A stretch of DNA of 64,000 bases from Planotetraspora sp. A-T 1434 (GTDB lineage Bacteria > Actinomycetota > Actinomycetes > Streptosporangiales > Streptosporangiaceae), in the NCBI RefSeq assembly GCF_025420585.1, contig NZ_JAOEGB010000009.1:1-64000 (forward strand). Direction: 5' to 3'. This document shows positions 26,224 through 35,046 of the stretch, one piece after another. A program made the translations under genes and the position numbers. The notes below the pieces were generated by a model. It saw only the letters and a program-made list of their open reading frames with translations. It had not been told where the DNA came from and did not search any database. Position 1 is the stretch's first letter. Every line of letters starts with the position of its first letter.

Positions 26224-26952
26224 TCAGGGACGTCTGAGTCGGGTGACGAACTTGTAGCGGTCGCCGCGGTAGAGGGACTGGGCGTACTCGACCGGGTTGC
26301 CGTCGGCGTCGAAGGCATGGCGCGTGAGCAGCAGCATGGGCAGGCCGACGTCCACCCCGAGGACCTGCGCGTCGTACGGCGTGGCCAGCACGGTCTCTAT
26401 GACCTCCTCGGCGTCGGTCAGCCGCACGTTGTAGGCGTTGTGCAGCGTCTCGTACAGCGAGGAGTGCCCTTCGAGCTCCCGCCGCAGCCGGGGGAACCGG
26501 CGGGCGGACAGGTGGGTGGTGTCGATCGACATCGGCTCGCCGTTGGCCAGGCGGAGGCGGTGGATGCGCAGGACCCGACCGCCAGGGTTGATCGCGAGCC
26601 GCCGTCCGAGGGCCTCGTCGGCGGTGATGTAGCTGATGTCGAGGATCTTCGTGTCGGGTTCGAGGCCGACGGTGCGCAGGTCACCGGTGTACGACGTGAG
26701 CTGGAGCACCTGGGCGACCTTGGGCTGGGCCACGAAGGTGCCCTTGCCCTGGATCCGCAGCAGCCTGCCCTCGACCACCAGCTCGGAGAGTGCCTGCCGC
26801 ACGGTCGTGCGGGAGGTCTCGAAACGCACGGCGAGCGTCCGCTCCGGGGGGAGAGCGCTCCCCGGAGACAGGGTCTTGGTGAGCTCCAGCAGGTTCCGCT
26901 TCACGTCGTAGTACTTGGGAACCCTGGGGGAGTCCTCGCTGCGCTCCGTCAC
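26224..26952 (-). CDS. GntR/HutC-family regulator, DasR-like
   Basis: 242 aa. N-terminal GntR winged helix ([24 protein letters not shown] and [14 protein letters not shown]) and a C-terminal UTRA effector domain (about 90-235) with [13 protein letters not shown] and [29 protein letters not shown]. The sequence closely follows Streptomyces DasR, the GlcNAc-responsive regulator, including [12 protein letters not shown] at the N-terminus. Its GTG start overlaps the bioF stop, putting it inside the biotin operon between bioF and bioD. Whether it answers to amino sugars or to biotin intermediates is open. Confidence 0.88.
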   Translation of the reverse strand: MTERSEDSPRVPKYYDVKRNLLELTKTLSPGSALPPERTLAVRFETSRTTVRQALSELVVEGRLLRIQGKGTFVAQPKVAQVLQLTSYTGDLRTVGLEPDTKILDISYITADEALGRRLAINPGGRVLRIHRLRLANGEPMSIDTTHLSARRFPRLRRELEGHSSLYETLHNAYNVRLTDAEEVIETVLATPYDAQVLGVDVGLPMLLLTRHAFDADGNPVEYAQSLYRGDRYKFVTRLRRP

Positions 26953-28109
26953 ATGTCCACCTTCGCCTCGGCCACAGCGGTGAGCGCGCCCCTGACCACC
27001 GCGAGATCATCGGACCCCAGATTGGCCCGAGCGGTCAACCTGAGACAAGACCGGCCATGGGGAACCGATGGTGGGCGGAAGCATCCCACGCGGACGCCGT
27101 GGTCCGCACACAGGGCGGCGGCCGCCACCGCGAGCTGTGGCGGGCCGAGGACGACCGGCACCACGGCCGCCGCCGGATCGCCCGACTCCAGGCCCAGCTC
27201 CCGGGCCATCGCGGCGAGCTCGTGGGCGCGCGACCGAGCCCGTCCGGGCAGGTCAGGAGTGCTTTCCAGGATGCCGAGCGCCGCCAGGGCCGCTCCGGCG
27301 CAGCCGGGGGCGAGCCCGGTGTCGAAGATGAAGGAGCGGCCCGTGTCGATCAGCGTCTCGATCACCTCGGAGGCGCCCAGCACCGCACCGCCCTGCGACC
27401 CCAGCGACTTGGAGAGCGTGACGGTTCTCACAACGTCAGAATCCCTCGCGAGCCCGGCGGCGTGCACCGCGCCCCTGCCCTGCTCGCCGACGACGCCCAG
27501 CGCGTGCGCCTCGTCCACCACCAGAAGGGCCCCGTGCCGTACGGCTGCCGCGTGCAGCTCCCGGAGCGGCGCGAGGTCGCCGTCCACGGAGAACACGGCG
27601 TCGGTCACCACGACCGCGTGATCCTCGGCGCGCTCGGCCAGGACCTTGGCCACCGCCTCCACGTCGCCGTGCGGCGTCACCACGACACGCGCCCGCGAGA
27701 GGCGGCAGGCGTCCACGATCGAGGCGTGGTTGCCCGAGTCGGAGACCACCAGGCCGCCACGGGCGAGCGCCGCGACGGCGGCCAGGTTGGCCAGATAGCC
27801 GGAGGAGAACACCAGCGCCCGGGCGGCACCGGTGAAGGCGGCCAGCCGGTCCTCCAGCTCCGCGTGGAGCAGCGTGGTCCCCGTGACGAGCCGCGACCCG
27901 GTCGAGCCCGTGCCCCACTCCCGGGTGGCCCGCACGGCGGCCTCGACCAGCCGCTCGTCGCGGGAAAGGCCCAGGTAGTCGTTGGAGGCCAGGTCGAGAA
28001 GGCCGTCGTGGTCGGGGGTGCGTGGGCGCAGGGCGCGCCGCAGCCCGGCGGCCTCCCGTTCGGCGGCAGCCGTGCGCAATCTGTCGATCGGCCCTGTCAT
28101 GGAGTGCAT
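26949..28109 (-). CDS. bioF: 8-amino-7-oxononanoate synthase
   Basis: PLP enzyme condensing pimeloyl thioester with alanine, first step of the late biotin pathway. About 386 aa from ATG 28109 (ATG 28100 also possible). [15 protein letters not shown] near 37, [19 protein letters not shown] near 75, [18 protein letters not shown] near 195 and [16 protein letters not shown] near 230 (PLP Lys) are clear. Upstream gene of the bioF-gntR-bioD-bioB unit; bioA is not in the window. Confidence 0.94.
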   Translation of the reverse strand: MHSMTGPIDRLRTAAAEREAAGLRRALRPRTPDHDGLLDLASNDYLGLSRDERLVEAAVRATREWGTGSTGSRLVTGTTLLHAELEDRLAAFTGAARALVFSSGYLANLAAVAALARGGLVVSDSGNHASIVDACRLSRARVVVTPHGDVEAVAKVLAERAEDHAVVVTDAVFSVDGDLAPLRELHAAAVRHGALLVVDEAHALGVVGEQGRGAVHAAGLARDSDVVRTVTLSKSLGSQGGAVLGASEVIETLIDTGRSFIFDTGLAPGCAGAALAALGILESTPDLPGRARSRAHELAAMARELGLESGDPAAAVVPVVLGPPQLAVAAAALCADHGVRVGCFRPPSVPHGRSCLRLTARANLGSDDLAVVRGALTAVAEAKVDM

Positions 28110-28168
28110 CTTGCCAGGTGGGGGAGGTCGATTCGCTTTCGGGAGGCATCCCGGCGCATCATTCACAC

Positions 28169-29632
28169 GTGCCGACTCTCAGCGACCTGGTGACCCGTCA
28201 CACCGCGCTCGACTCCGCTGACCTGGACTGGATCCACTCTCTGGTCTCGGACTGGCAGCTGCTCGCCGACCTGTCCTTCGCCGACCTGATCCTCTGGATC
28301 CCGCACCAGAACGGCGAGGGGTGGGTGGCGGTGGCCCAGATGCGTCCGACCACGGGCCCCACGGTGTATCACGACGACGTCGTCGGCATGGTCGTCGCCA
28401 AGGGGGAGCGGCCCCTCATCGACATCGCGTGGAACGAGCACCGGATCTGCCGCGAGGGCGATCCCGACTGGTCGAGCGGTGTGCCCGTCCGCGAGGAGAC
28501 CATCCCGGTACGGCGGGGCCTGACCGGCCGGTTCCTCGGGGTCATCCAGCGCTCGACCAACCTGTCGTCGGCCCGCACGCCGTCCCGGCTGGAGCTGACC
28601 TACCTGCAGAGCGCCTCAGACCTGGCCCAGATGGTCGCCGAGGGGCGGTTCCCCTTCCCGGAGGAGGAGCCGATCCTGGTCCGCTCGCCCCGGGTGGGCG
28701 ACGGGCTGCTCCGGCTCGACCGGGCGGGCCGGGTGACCTACGCCTCCCCGAACGCGCTGTCGGCCTACCGCCGCCTCGGCCTGCACGCCGACCTGGTGGG
28801 GGCCGACCTCGGCAAGACCACCGCCGACCTCTGCTATTCGGACGAGCCCATCAACGAGGACCTGATGCTCGTCGCCAGTGGACGGGCACCTCGGGAGACC
28901 GAAGTGGAAAAGGGCGGCACGGTGGTGCAGCTCAGGGCGATCCCGCTGATCGTCGGCGGGGGCAGGATCGGCGCTCTGGTGCTCGTGCGCGACGTGACCG
29001 AGCTGCGCCGCCGCGAGCGGGAGCTGCTGACCAAGGACGCGACGATCCGCGAGATCCACCATCGCGTGAAGAACAACCTGCAGACGGTCGCGGCCCTGCT
29101 CCGGCTGCAGGCGCGCAGGCTCAACAACCCGGAGGGGCAGGAAGCGCTCAGCGAGGCCGTCCGGCGGGTGGGCTCGATCGCGATCGTGCACGAGATCCTC
29201 GCGCAGATGCCCGAGGAGATGGTGGAGTTCGACGACATCGCGGACCGGGTCATCGCCATGACGGCGGAGGTCTCCGTCGCGCAGGTCCTGCCCAAGCGCA
29301 TCGGCAGCTTCGGGGTGCTGCCGGCCGCTGTGGCCACCCCGATCGCGATGGTCCTCACCGAGCTGTTGCAGAATGCCGTTGAGCACGGCTTCTCGCACAA
29401 GTCCGGCAACGTTCAGGTCATGGTGTCGCGTGACCTCGACCGGTTGGAGGTGGTGGTGGCGGACGACGGCAAGGGGCTGCCCACCGACTTCGACCTGGAG
29501 TCGACCGCGAGCCTGGGGTTGCAGATCGTCCGGACGCTGGTCGTCGGCGAGCTGTCAGGCCGTCTGGCCGTCGAGCGGAGGCAGGGCGGAGGCACCGAAG
29601 TCATTTTGAGCATTCCGGTGCAAACAGGATGA
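28169..29632 (+). CDS. pdtaS: cytosolic sensor histidine kinase, PdtaS-like
   Basis: 487 aa without membrane helices. N-terminal GAF-like domain (about 1-150), PAS-like domain (170-270), then HisKA_2 with IREIHHRVKNNLQTVAALLRLQARR (phospho-His near 296) and an ATPase domain with LTELLQNAVEHGF, DDGKGLP and LGLQIVRTLV. Matches mycobacterial PdtaS, which signals to the ANTAR RNA-binding regulator PdtaR. Synteny with whiB1 just downstream, as in M. tuberculosis Rv3219-Rv3220c, supports the name. GTG 28169 excludes non-homologous upstream residues. Confidence 0.92.
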   Translation: MPTLSDLVTRHTALDSADLDWIHSLVSDWQLLADLSFADLILWIPHQNGEGWVAVAQMRPTTGPTVYHDDVVGMVVAKGERPLIDIAWNEHRICREGDPDWSSGVPVREETIPVRRGLTGRFLGVIQRSTNLSSARTPSRLELTYLQSASDLAQMVAEGRFPFPEEEPILVRSPRVGDGLLRLDRAGRVTYASPNALSAYRRLGLHADLVGADLGKTTADLCYSDEPINEDLMLVASGRAPRETEVEKGGTVVQLRAIPLIVGGGRIGALVLVRDVTELRRRERELLTKDATIREIHHRVKNNLQTVAALLRLQARRLNNPEGQEALSEAVRRVGSIAIVHEILAQMPEEMVEFDDIADRVIAMTAEVSVAQVLPKRIGSFGVLPAAVATPIAMVLTELLQNAVEHGFSHKSGNVQVMVSRDLDRLEVVVADDGKGLPTDFDLESTASLGLQIVRTLVVGELSGRLAVERRQGGGTEVILSIPVQTG

Positions 29633-29779
29633 GAGTGATGTCCCTGGACAGGGAAAGCGGTAAGCAGTGTGGTTCGCGTTGCACTGGAGCTCAGCTCGGT
29701 GTTTGTGAACGACCGGCCCAACGTGGCGAACGGTCTAATGTGACGCGGGCTCTACTGGGTGAACCGGCCTGGACCGCAA

Positions 29780-29814
29780 TTCGGTGAATGCCGGCACTGA
29801 TGGCATTCACCGAA
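29780..29814. terminator. bidirectional terminator between pdtaS and whiB1
   Basis: Perfect 13-bp stem: TTCGGTGAATGCC (29780-29792) and GGCATTCACCGAA (29802-29814) with a 9-base loop. It lies between convergent genes. Confidence 0.75.
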
Positions 29815-29885
29815 CCCGTGTTGTCGTCGGGGGCTTCTGAAGGTCGGGTTTCCGGAGGTCGTCTGAAGTGCCGGGTTTCTGGAGA

Positions 29886-30140
29886 TCAGACGCCCGCTCG
29901 AGCGCGGGCGCGAGCCGTACGGCGCTTGAGGGCGCGGCGCTCGTCCTCACTGAGTCCACCCCAGACGCCGGCGTCCTGACCGGACTCCAGGGCCCACTTC
30001 AGGCAGGACTCGGTGACGGAGCACTGTCGGCAGACCTGCTTGGCCTCTTCGATCTGCATGAGCGCGGGACCGGTGTTCCCGATCGGGAAGAACAACTCGG
30101 GGTCCACGTCACGGCAGGCAGCGCGGTGGCGCCAGTCCAT
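29886..30140 (-). CDS. whiB1: WhiB1-type iron-sulfur transcription factor
   Basis: 84 aa. Four cluster-binding Cys: C9, C37, C40 and C46 (C-x2-C-x5-C), then GVWGGLSEDERRALKRR, the Wbl turn and basic DNA-binding tail. WhiB1 binds sigma-A region 4 and is NO-sensitive by family. ATG 30140 (8 bases after AAGGAG) gives MDWRHRAACRDVDPELFF, the exact WhiB1 N-terminus; an in-frame GTG at 30149 overlaps the ribosome site. Confidence 0.96.
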   Translation of the reverse strand: MDWRHRAACRDVDPELFFPIGNTGPALMQIEEAKQVCRQCSVTESCLKWALESGQDAGVWGGLSEDERRALKRRTARARARAGV

Positions 30141-30388
30141 GCGTTCCACTCCTTCGTAAAGTGGAGCCTCCGCGGCTCCTCAGCCGACAACTTTGTGAAC
30201 TCTTTCACTAGCTAATGCGTGGACTTGCCCGGTGCTATGGTTCGGGCCGGGCTTGTCCACATGATCGCCGGGGCGCTTCCGGAAGCTGTAGCCTCCGTAA
30301 AGGTCCTACGTTCCGACGTCGTACTTCAGCTTTTCAGCCATGCCAACACCACACAAGAGGTTTGGGACAAGGTTTTGCCCCCCATGGC

Positions 30389-30404
30389 TGTCGGATACGT
30401 CACA
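30389..30404. promoter_or_regulatory. possible CRP-type operator upstream of whiB1
   Basis: TGTCGGATACGTCACA resembles TGTGA-N6-TCACA with two mismatches in one half, and the actinobacterial GTG-N6-GNCAC core with one. It lies about 250 bp before whiB1; M. tuberculosis whiB1 is CRP-controlled. Weak evidence. Confidence 0.3.
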
Positions 30405-30424
30405 CTATGACTACATGTAACGAG

Positions 30425-31417
30425 CTAGACCAGGACTTGTAACGCATCCGGGATAGAACGGAATACCACCCATTCGTGTTCGCCCAGGTAATCGCCATCG
30501 AGCTGGAAGGCGACCGGCCGGGACGCGAGGAGGGTGAACTCGGCCTCGTCATGAACCTGGACCAGGTGTTTACCTGTCGGCAATCCCCGGCGCTCCGCGA
30601 CGATCTGCCTGGCGAGCCTGAGCAAGGTCGGCAGACCCATCTTCCGGAGGCCGAGAAGATCGAGACCCGTCTCGAAGCTCGCCCACGGCGTCGGGTTGAT
30701 CGGACGTGATCCGGCGTAGGTCCATGGCGACGTGTTGGACACGATCGCCATGAAGAGGCCCTCCACGTCGCGCTGGTCCGGGCGCCTCAGCCGCATGGCG
30801 GGGCGGTGGCGATCGGTCACGAAGAAGTGCCTGACCGCCGTGTTGACGTAGAGGGACGGCAGCGCCCGTAATCCAGCGCTTCGCATCCCCTCCACGGCCC
30901 GGACGACCTCGGCGTCGTATCCCAAGCCAGCGCAGAATGTGAAATATCGGGACCGGTGGTGGTCTGAGTCCGCATCTGCCCCGGGATCCGGGCCTGAAAC
31001 CTCATCGTGCCAGATCGCCTTGCCAAGCCCGATGATTTTCCTTCGCTCGTCGCGCAGCGCCTCCAGGACCGCGCCGGTCGCCTCGACCGGGTTGTTGGGC
31101 AGGCCGAGCGCGCGTGCGAAGACGTTGGCGCTGCCGCCGGGAATGACGATCAGCGCCGGTCGTTCGGCGGCGCGCTCGTCCGGCTGCCCCTCCAGCAGCC
31201 CATTGACGGTCTCGTTGATCGTGCCGTCGCCGCCGAGGACGGCCACCGCCTCGAAACCCTTCGCGTGAGCCGTGCCGGCGAGGACGGCCGCGTGCCCGCG
31301 GTAGGCCGTCTCCTCGACCGAGAGGTCCACGGCGGCGCCGAGCGCCCGGATCAGCACATCCCTCGTGCGCTGGTGCGTCGACGTCGCCTTCGGATTGACG
31401 AGGAGAAGAGCCCGCAT
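30425..31417 (-). CDS. diacylglycerol kinase family lipid kinase
   Basis: 330 aa. LLLVNPKATSTH at the N-terminus, VLGGDGTINETVNGLL near 60 (GGDGT nucleotide site) and PGGSANVFARALGLP near 92 are the DAGK catalytic domain; the C-terminal beta-sandwich ends with FQLDGDYLGE. Phosphorylates a lipid such as diacylglycerol; substrate could also be a sphingosine-like or isoprenoid lipid. Confidence 0.92.
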   Translation of the reverse strand: MRALLLVNPKATSTHQRTRDVLIRALGAAVDLSVEETAYRGHAAVLAGTAHAKGFEAVAVLGGDGTINETVNGLLEGQPDERAAERPALIVIPGGSANVFARALGLPNNPVEATGAVLEALRDERRKIIGLGKAIWHDEVSGPDPGADADSDHHRSRYFTFCAGLGYDAEVVRAVEGMRSAGLRALPSLYVNTAVRHFFVTDRHRPAMRLRRPDQRDVEGLFMAIVSNTSPWTYAGSRPINPTPWASFETGLDLLGLRKMGLPTLLRLARQIVAERRGLPTGKHLVQVHDEAEFTLLASRPVAFQLDGDYLGEHEWVVFRSIPDALQVLV

Positions 31418-31504
31418 GTCTTGAAGGTTAAACGACGCTTTACCGCGATGGCCGACGACGCCTTACGAAGAGGCCGCCGACCGGCACGGGTAGGGTTGGG
31501 CGAT

Positions 31505-31930
31505 GTGATCAGCAGTCCTGCCCGCCGTCCCGCCACCCTGGCCGTCGCGGCGGCCGTCCTGGCAGCCGAGGGCCTCCTCGGCTTGGTCCTGGGGGGTTAC
31601 GTCGCCGTCGAAACCCTGATCGGCAAGCCCTCGGACATGTCCAGCGCCCTGGCCGAGGCGGCGTTCGGCATGCTGGCCGGCGCCGGGATCGGCTGGGTCG
31701 CGTGGGGAGTGTGGCAGGCCCTCCGCTGGAGCAGGGGGCCTGGCGTGGTGACGCAGATCTTCATCCTGCCGGTCGCGATCTCGCTGATCGGGTCCCGGCA
31801 GTACGCCTTCGGTGTTCCTCTTGTCGTGGCGGCCGTGATCGTGCTCGTGTCGCTCCTCGCCCCTCAGTCCACGCATGCGCTGATGGGCGAGGACGGCTCC
31901 ACGGGAGACTCCCCGGGATCTCCGGACTAG
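31505..31930 (+). CDS. small integral membrane protein, unknown function
   Basis: 141 aa with about four hydrophobic helices and an acidic, serine-rich C-terminus. A TAGGGT -10 box at 31491-31496 lies 8 bp before GTG 31505, so the mRNA is probably nearly leaderless; an upstream in-frame ATG at 31448 would precede this promoter. I do not recognise a functional family. Converges with sigF. Confidence 0.7.
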   Translation: MISSPARRPATLAVAAAVLAAEGLLGLVLGGYVAVETLIGKPSDMSSALAEAAFGMLAGAGIGWVAWGVWQALRWSRGPGVVTQIFILPVAISLIGSRQYAFGVPLVVAAVIVLVSLLAPQSTHALMGEDGSTGDSPGSPD

Positions 31931-31941
31931 TCTTCTTCGAG

Positions 31942-32742
31942 TCAGTCCTCGGCGGTCAGGCCCTCGCGGAGCTGGGCCAGCGTCCGCGCGAGCAGCCGGG
32001 AGACGTGCATCTGCGAGATGCCCAGCTCGGTCGCGATCTGGGACTGCGTCATGTTCCCGAAGAAGCGCAGCAGCAGGATCCGCTTCTCGCGCGGAGGCAG
32101 CCGCTCCAGCAGCGGTTTGAGCGACTCCCGATACTCGACGCCTTCGAGGGACTCGTCCACGATGCCCAGCGAGTCCGACACGGCGGGCGCGTCGTCGTCG
32201 CCCGAGTCAGGGGCGTCGAGGGAGACCGTCGAGTAGGCGTTCGCCGACTCCAGGCCCTCGAGCACCTCTTCCTCGGTCATCTGCAGGTGCGCGGCGAGCT
32301 CGGCGACCGTGGGGGCGCGGCTCTCCCGCTGGGACAGCTCGCTGATCGCCTTGGTCAGCGAGAGCTTCAGCTCCTGTAGGCGGCGCGGCACGCGGACCGC
32401 CCAGCCCTTGTCCCGGAAGTGACGCTTGATCTCGCCGACGATGGTCGGCGTGGCGTATGTGGAGAACTCCACTCCACGCGCCAGATCGAACCGGTCGATC
32501 GACTTGATCAGACCGATCGTGGCGACCTGCGTGAGGTCGTCGAGCCACTCGCCGCGGTTCCGGAACCGGCGCGCGAGGTATTCCACCAGCGGCAGATGGA
32601 GCTCCACGAGCTCGTCCCGGATGCGCTGACGCCTGGGGTCGTCTGCCGGCAGCTCCGACAGCTCCCCGAAGAGCGTGCGCGCCCGCACGCGGTCCGGCAC
32701 CGCCGAGTCGCCGGAGGCCATGGCACGAGTCCTCTCCGTCAC
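31942..32742 (-). CDS. SigB/SigF/SigG-family alternative sigma factor
   Basis: 266 aa group-3 sigma factor with regions 2 (DDLTQVATIGLIKSIDRFD, FSTYATPTIVGEIKRHFRDK), 3 (QELKLSLTKAISELSQRE) and 4 (LPPREKRILLLRFFGNMTQSQIATELGISQMHVSRLL). Stress or sporulation sigma factor, controlled by the anti-sigma encoded just upstream, whose stop it overlaps (GTGA). Exact orthology (SigB, F or G) cannot be fixed here. Confidence 0.93.
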   Translation of the reverse strand: MTERTRAMASGDSAVPDRVRARTLFGELSELPADDPRRQRIRDELVELHLPLVEYLARRFRNRGEWLDDLTQVATIGLIKSIDRFDLARGVEFSTYATPTIVGEIKRHFRDKGWAVRVPRRLQELKLSLTKAISELSQRESRAPTVAELAAHLQMTEEEVLEGLESANAYSTVSLDAPDSGDDDAPAVSDSLGIVDESLEGVEYRESLKPLLERLPPREKRILLLRFFGNMTQSQIATELGISQMHVSRLLARTLAQLREGLTAED

Positions 32743-33164
32743 GCCGGCCTCGCTGTGCCTCGGCGCTTACGCAGCACGATGGCCATGTGGTCCGGGTGAT
32801 CGGAGGTGGCGTCCACGTCGTCGGCCAGGGCGGTGAGCACCATCCAGGCGAAGTCGTCGCGCTTGGGAGCGCTGACGCCGACCGTGCTGACCTCCACGCG
32901 GACCGTCATCTCCTGCCCCGTGAGCTCGAACTCCGCCAGGAGGTCGGTTCCGGGCACCGCGTGGCGCAGCAGCATGGCGCACGCCTCGTCCACCGCGATG
33001 CGGAGATCCTCGATCTGATCGAGGGTGAAGTCGAGCCGTGCCGCGAGCCCGGCCGTAGCCGTACGCAGCACGGAGAGATAGGCGCTCACGGCGGGCAGCC
33101 GGACACTCACAGCGTCACGGATCCCGGTCAGATCCACCGCAGGCGTCTCGGTTTCCTCGGTCAC
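32739..33164 (-). CDS. anti-sigma factor, RsbW-like serine kinase fold
   Basis: 141 aa, GHKL ATPase-type anti-sigma factor. LDQIEDLRIAVDEACAMLLRHA near 55-76 holds the N-box; the later G-box is weak. GTG 33164 is preceded by GAGGAGG. Partner of the downstream sigma factor; an anti-anti-sigma factor is not adjacent. Confidence 0.88.
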   Translation of the reverse strand: MTEETETPAVDLTGIRDAVSVRLPAVSAYLSVLRTATAGLAARLDFTLDQIEDLRIAVDEACAMLLRHAVPGTDLLAEFELTGQEMTVRVEVSTVGVSAPKRDDFAWMVLTALADDVDATSDHPDHMAIVLRKRRGTARPA

Positions 33165-33364
33165 GTTCCTCCTCGCCCCTTCGAGCCGGCTCAGTGCCGC
33201 TGTCTGCAACCTACCGCCACTCGTCCTCTGTTGCTCCGCTCGGACGCGCCGTTTGTGGTGATCTTGGGGGTAACTCCTGGTAAATTCCCTCCGCAGCTTC
33301 GCCTGCGTTTAACGATCTGGCCCCGCGCGGTCTCGGGAACCGGCGGGGCCATGGATCGCACGGC

Positions 33365-33766
33365 TCAGGCCGCCTTGGTCTCCCAGAAGATCTTGGCGAT
33401 CTCGTCGATCTTGGCGAGCAGCTCGTCAGCCTGGGCGGGGTCCACGGTGCCCTTGCCACCGGCCGCGCCCGCCAGCTTGGTCGCGTCCCAGAAGAGCTGG
33501 TGCAGCTGCGGGTACTGCTCAAGGTGCGGGGGCTTGAAGTAGTCGGTCCACAGCACCCACAGGTGGTGCTTGACCAGCTCCGCGCGCTGTTCCTTGATGA
33601 TCAGGGCCCGAGTCCGGAAGACCGGGTCGTCGCTGTCGGCGTACTTCTTAATGATCGCCTTGACCGACTCGGCCTCAATGCGGGCCTGGGCCGGGTCGTA
33701 GACCCCGCACGGCAGGTCGCAGTGGGCGGACGCCTCGTGCTTCGGTCGCAGCAGTCGTGCGAGCAT
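33365..33766 (-). CDS. sodN: nickel superoxide dismutase
   Basis: 133 aa. The propeptide of 14 residues is followed by HCDLPCGVYDP, the nickel hook in which the new N-terminal His, Cys2 and Cys6 bind Ni. The rest is the helical bundle. Removes superoxide in the cytoplasm after cleavage by SodX, encoded divergently 84 bp away. A TGCTG-GTAA-CAGCA palindrome lies at 33786-33799 in the shared region. Confidence 0.97.
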   Translation of the reverse strand: MLARLLRPKHEASAHCDLPCGVYDPAQARIEAESVKAIIKKYADSDDPVFRTRALIIKEQRAELVKHHLWVLWTDYFKPPHLEQYPQLHQLFWDATKLAGAAGGKGTVDPAQADELLAKIDEIAKIFWETKAA

Positions 33767-33850
33767 CGGAATCCTTCCTTAGGAATGCTGGTAACAGCAC
33801 TGTCCAAGTACCGACCTTACTCGTCCTGAAACTCGCGCGAGGAGGGGGAT

Positions 33851-34165
33851 GTGCTCACCGCCGTCAGTGTCGTCGGCGACTCGATGCTGCCCGTGCTGCG
33901 GCCCGGAGACTGGCTGCTGGTACGGCGCGGCGCCGTGATCAGGCCTGGTGATGTCGTGGTCGCCAGGAGACCGCACGGCTTGATCGTCAAGCGGGCGTTC
34001 CGGCTCACCGAGGACGGCTGGTGGCTGGAGAGCGACAACCAGCGGGCCGTCGGCCGGCAGGACAGCTGGAACTTCGGCGCGGTCCCGGCGACGGAGATCG
34101 TCGGCCGGGTCGTGCTGCGCTACTGGCCCCGCCCCTTCCGCCGGTTCCCCCGCGCCCCCGGCTGA
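33851..34165 (+). CDS. sodX: nickel-type superoxide dismutase maturation protease
   Basis: 104-aa S26/LexA-like protease: catalytic Ser in VVGDSMLPVLRPGDWLLV near residue 11, Lys in LIVKRAFRL near 47. It removes the SodN propeptide. GTG start after GAGGAGGGGG. Short and without a clear membrane anchor, as usual for SodX. Confidence 0.93.
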   Translation: MLTAVSVVGDSMLPVLRPGDWLLVRRGAVIRPGDVVVARRPHGLIVKRAFRLTEDGWWLESDNQRAVGRQDSWNFGAVPATEIVGRVVLRYWPRPFRRFPRAPG

Positions 34166-34228
34166 GCCCGGGTCCGCGGCTGAGCCCGGGTCCCCGGCTG
34201 GGCGGGATCCGCGGGCTTCCAGTCCCGG

Positions 34229-34756
34229 TCAGGCGCCGCGCTTGCGCGCGCGGTAAGCGGCCACGTTGGACCGGCTGGCGCACCGCTCGGAGCAGTAGCG
34301 CCTGGACCGGTTGGAAGAGGTGTCCAGGTAGGCGTTGTGGCACGCCGCCGCCTGGCAGATGCCCAGCCGGTTGACGCCCAGGCGGGTGACGACGCTGGCC
34401 AGGCCCATGACCGAGCCCACGGCGAGGGCGTCGGCCACTCGCCCGCCCTCGGTCAGGTGCATGTGCCAGGGCTGGCCGTCATGGCCGGAGATCTGGGGAT
34501 GGACGGGATGGCGGACGAGCAGGCCGTTGAGCCGCTCCACCACGTCGGCCTCGTCGCCGGCGGCGGCGGACTCGAAGGCGCCGGCCAGCTCCTCCCGGAG
34601 CTCCAGCAGGGCGTCGAGGTCGCGGCGCGTGACCCGGGCGGCCGCCTCGGTGCGCCCCGTCCCCCGCAGAAGCTCGCGCAGCGTGTCCAAAGTCCTGAGC
34701 TCGTCGGCTCGGTTGACCAGCAGGACGGCCAGCTCGGCATATGACGTCAAGTCCAA
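34229..34756 (-). CDS. CGNR zinc-finger / ABATE domain regulator
   Basis: 175 aa. An N-terminal ABATE-like stress-sensing domain and a C-terminal zinc finger GICQAAACHNAYLDTSSNRSRRYCSERCASRSNVAAYRARKR, listed here by its key Cys at about 134, 138, 155 and 159. Likely DNA-binding regulator; ligand unknown. It lacks the CGNR tetrapeptide exactly (CASRSNVAAYR in its place). Confidence 0.82.
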   Translation of the reverse strand: MDLTSYAELAVLLVNRADELRTLDTLRELLRGTGRTEAAARVTRRDLDALLELREELAGAFESAAAGDEADVVERLNGLLVRHPVHPQISGHDGQPWHMHLTEGGRVADALAVGSVMGLASVVTRLGVNRLGICQAAACHNAYLDTSSNRSRRYCSERCASRSNVAAYRARKRGA

Positions 34757-34842
34757 CGGGACGACCTAGGGGGTGTAAGGGACCAATCCTGGCTCCGAGT
34801 ATTACATGGACGGCATGTCCGGGGAACTCCCCCCGGGAATCG

Positions 34843-34878
34843 GCTGTGGCCCGCCTAACAGCTGTGGCCCGCCTAACA
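34843..34878. repeat. 18-bp tandem duplication in the malic enzyme leader
   Basis: GCTGTGGCCCGCCTAACA occurs twice without a gap (34843-34860, 34861-34878). The 290-bp stretch between the CGNR gene and the malic enzyme start otherwise holds CTACCGAAG repeats (near 34975 and 35011) and no gene I can support. Confidence 0.85.
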
Positions 34879-35046
34879 ATGGGCGGCCGTTCGGTCATGT
34901 GGCACAATCAGGAGACGGGTGACCCCCGTACCCCCCTCAAGAGACGACCGTCAACGACGACGGCCTCCGGCGGCTACCGAAGCCTGGGCTTTCGTTCTCT
35001 TGTCGGCGTCTACCGAAGGTTTCGTCCTTTCGACACTGGGGTCGCT

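Noticed and set aside
33252-33275. SigB/SigF-like promoter GTTT and GGGTAA on the plus strand
   Set aside because: It points away from rsbW-sigF, no plus-strand gene begins within 500 bp, and the spacing (about 13) is short.
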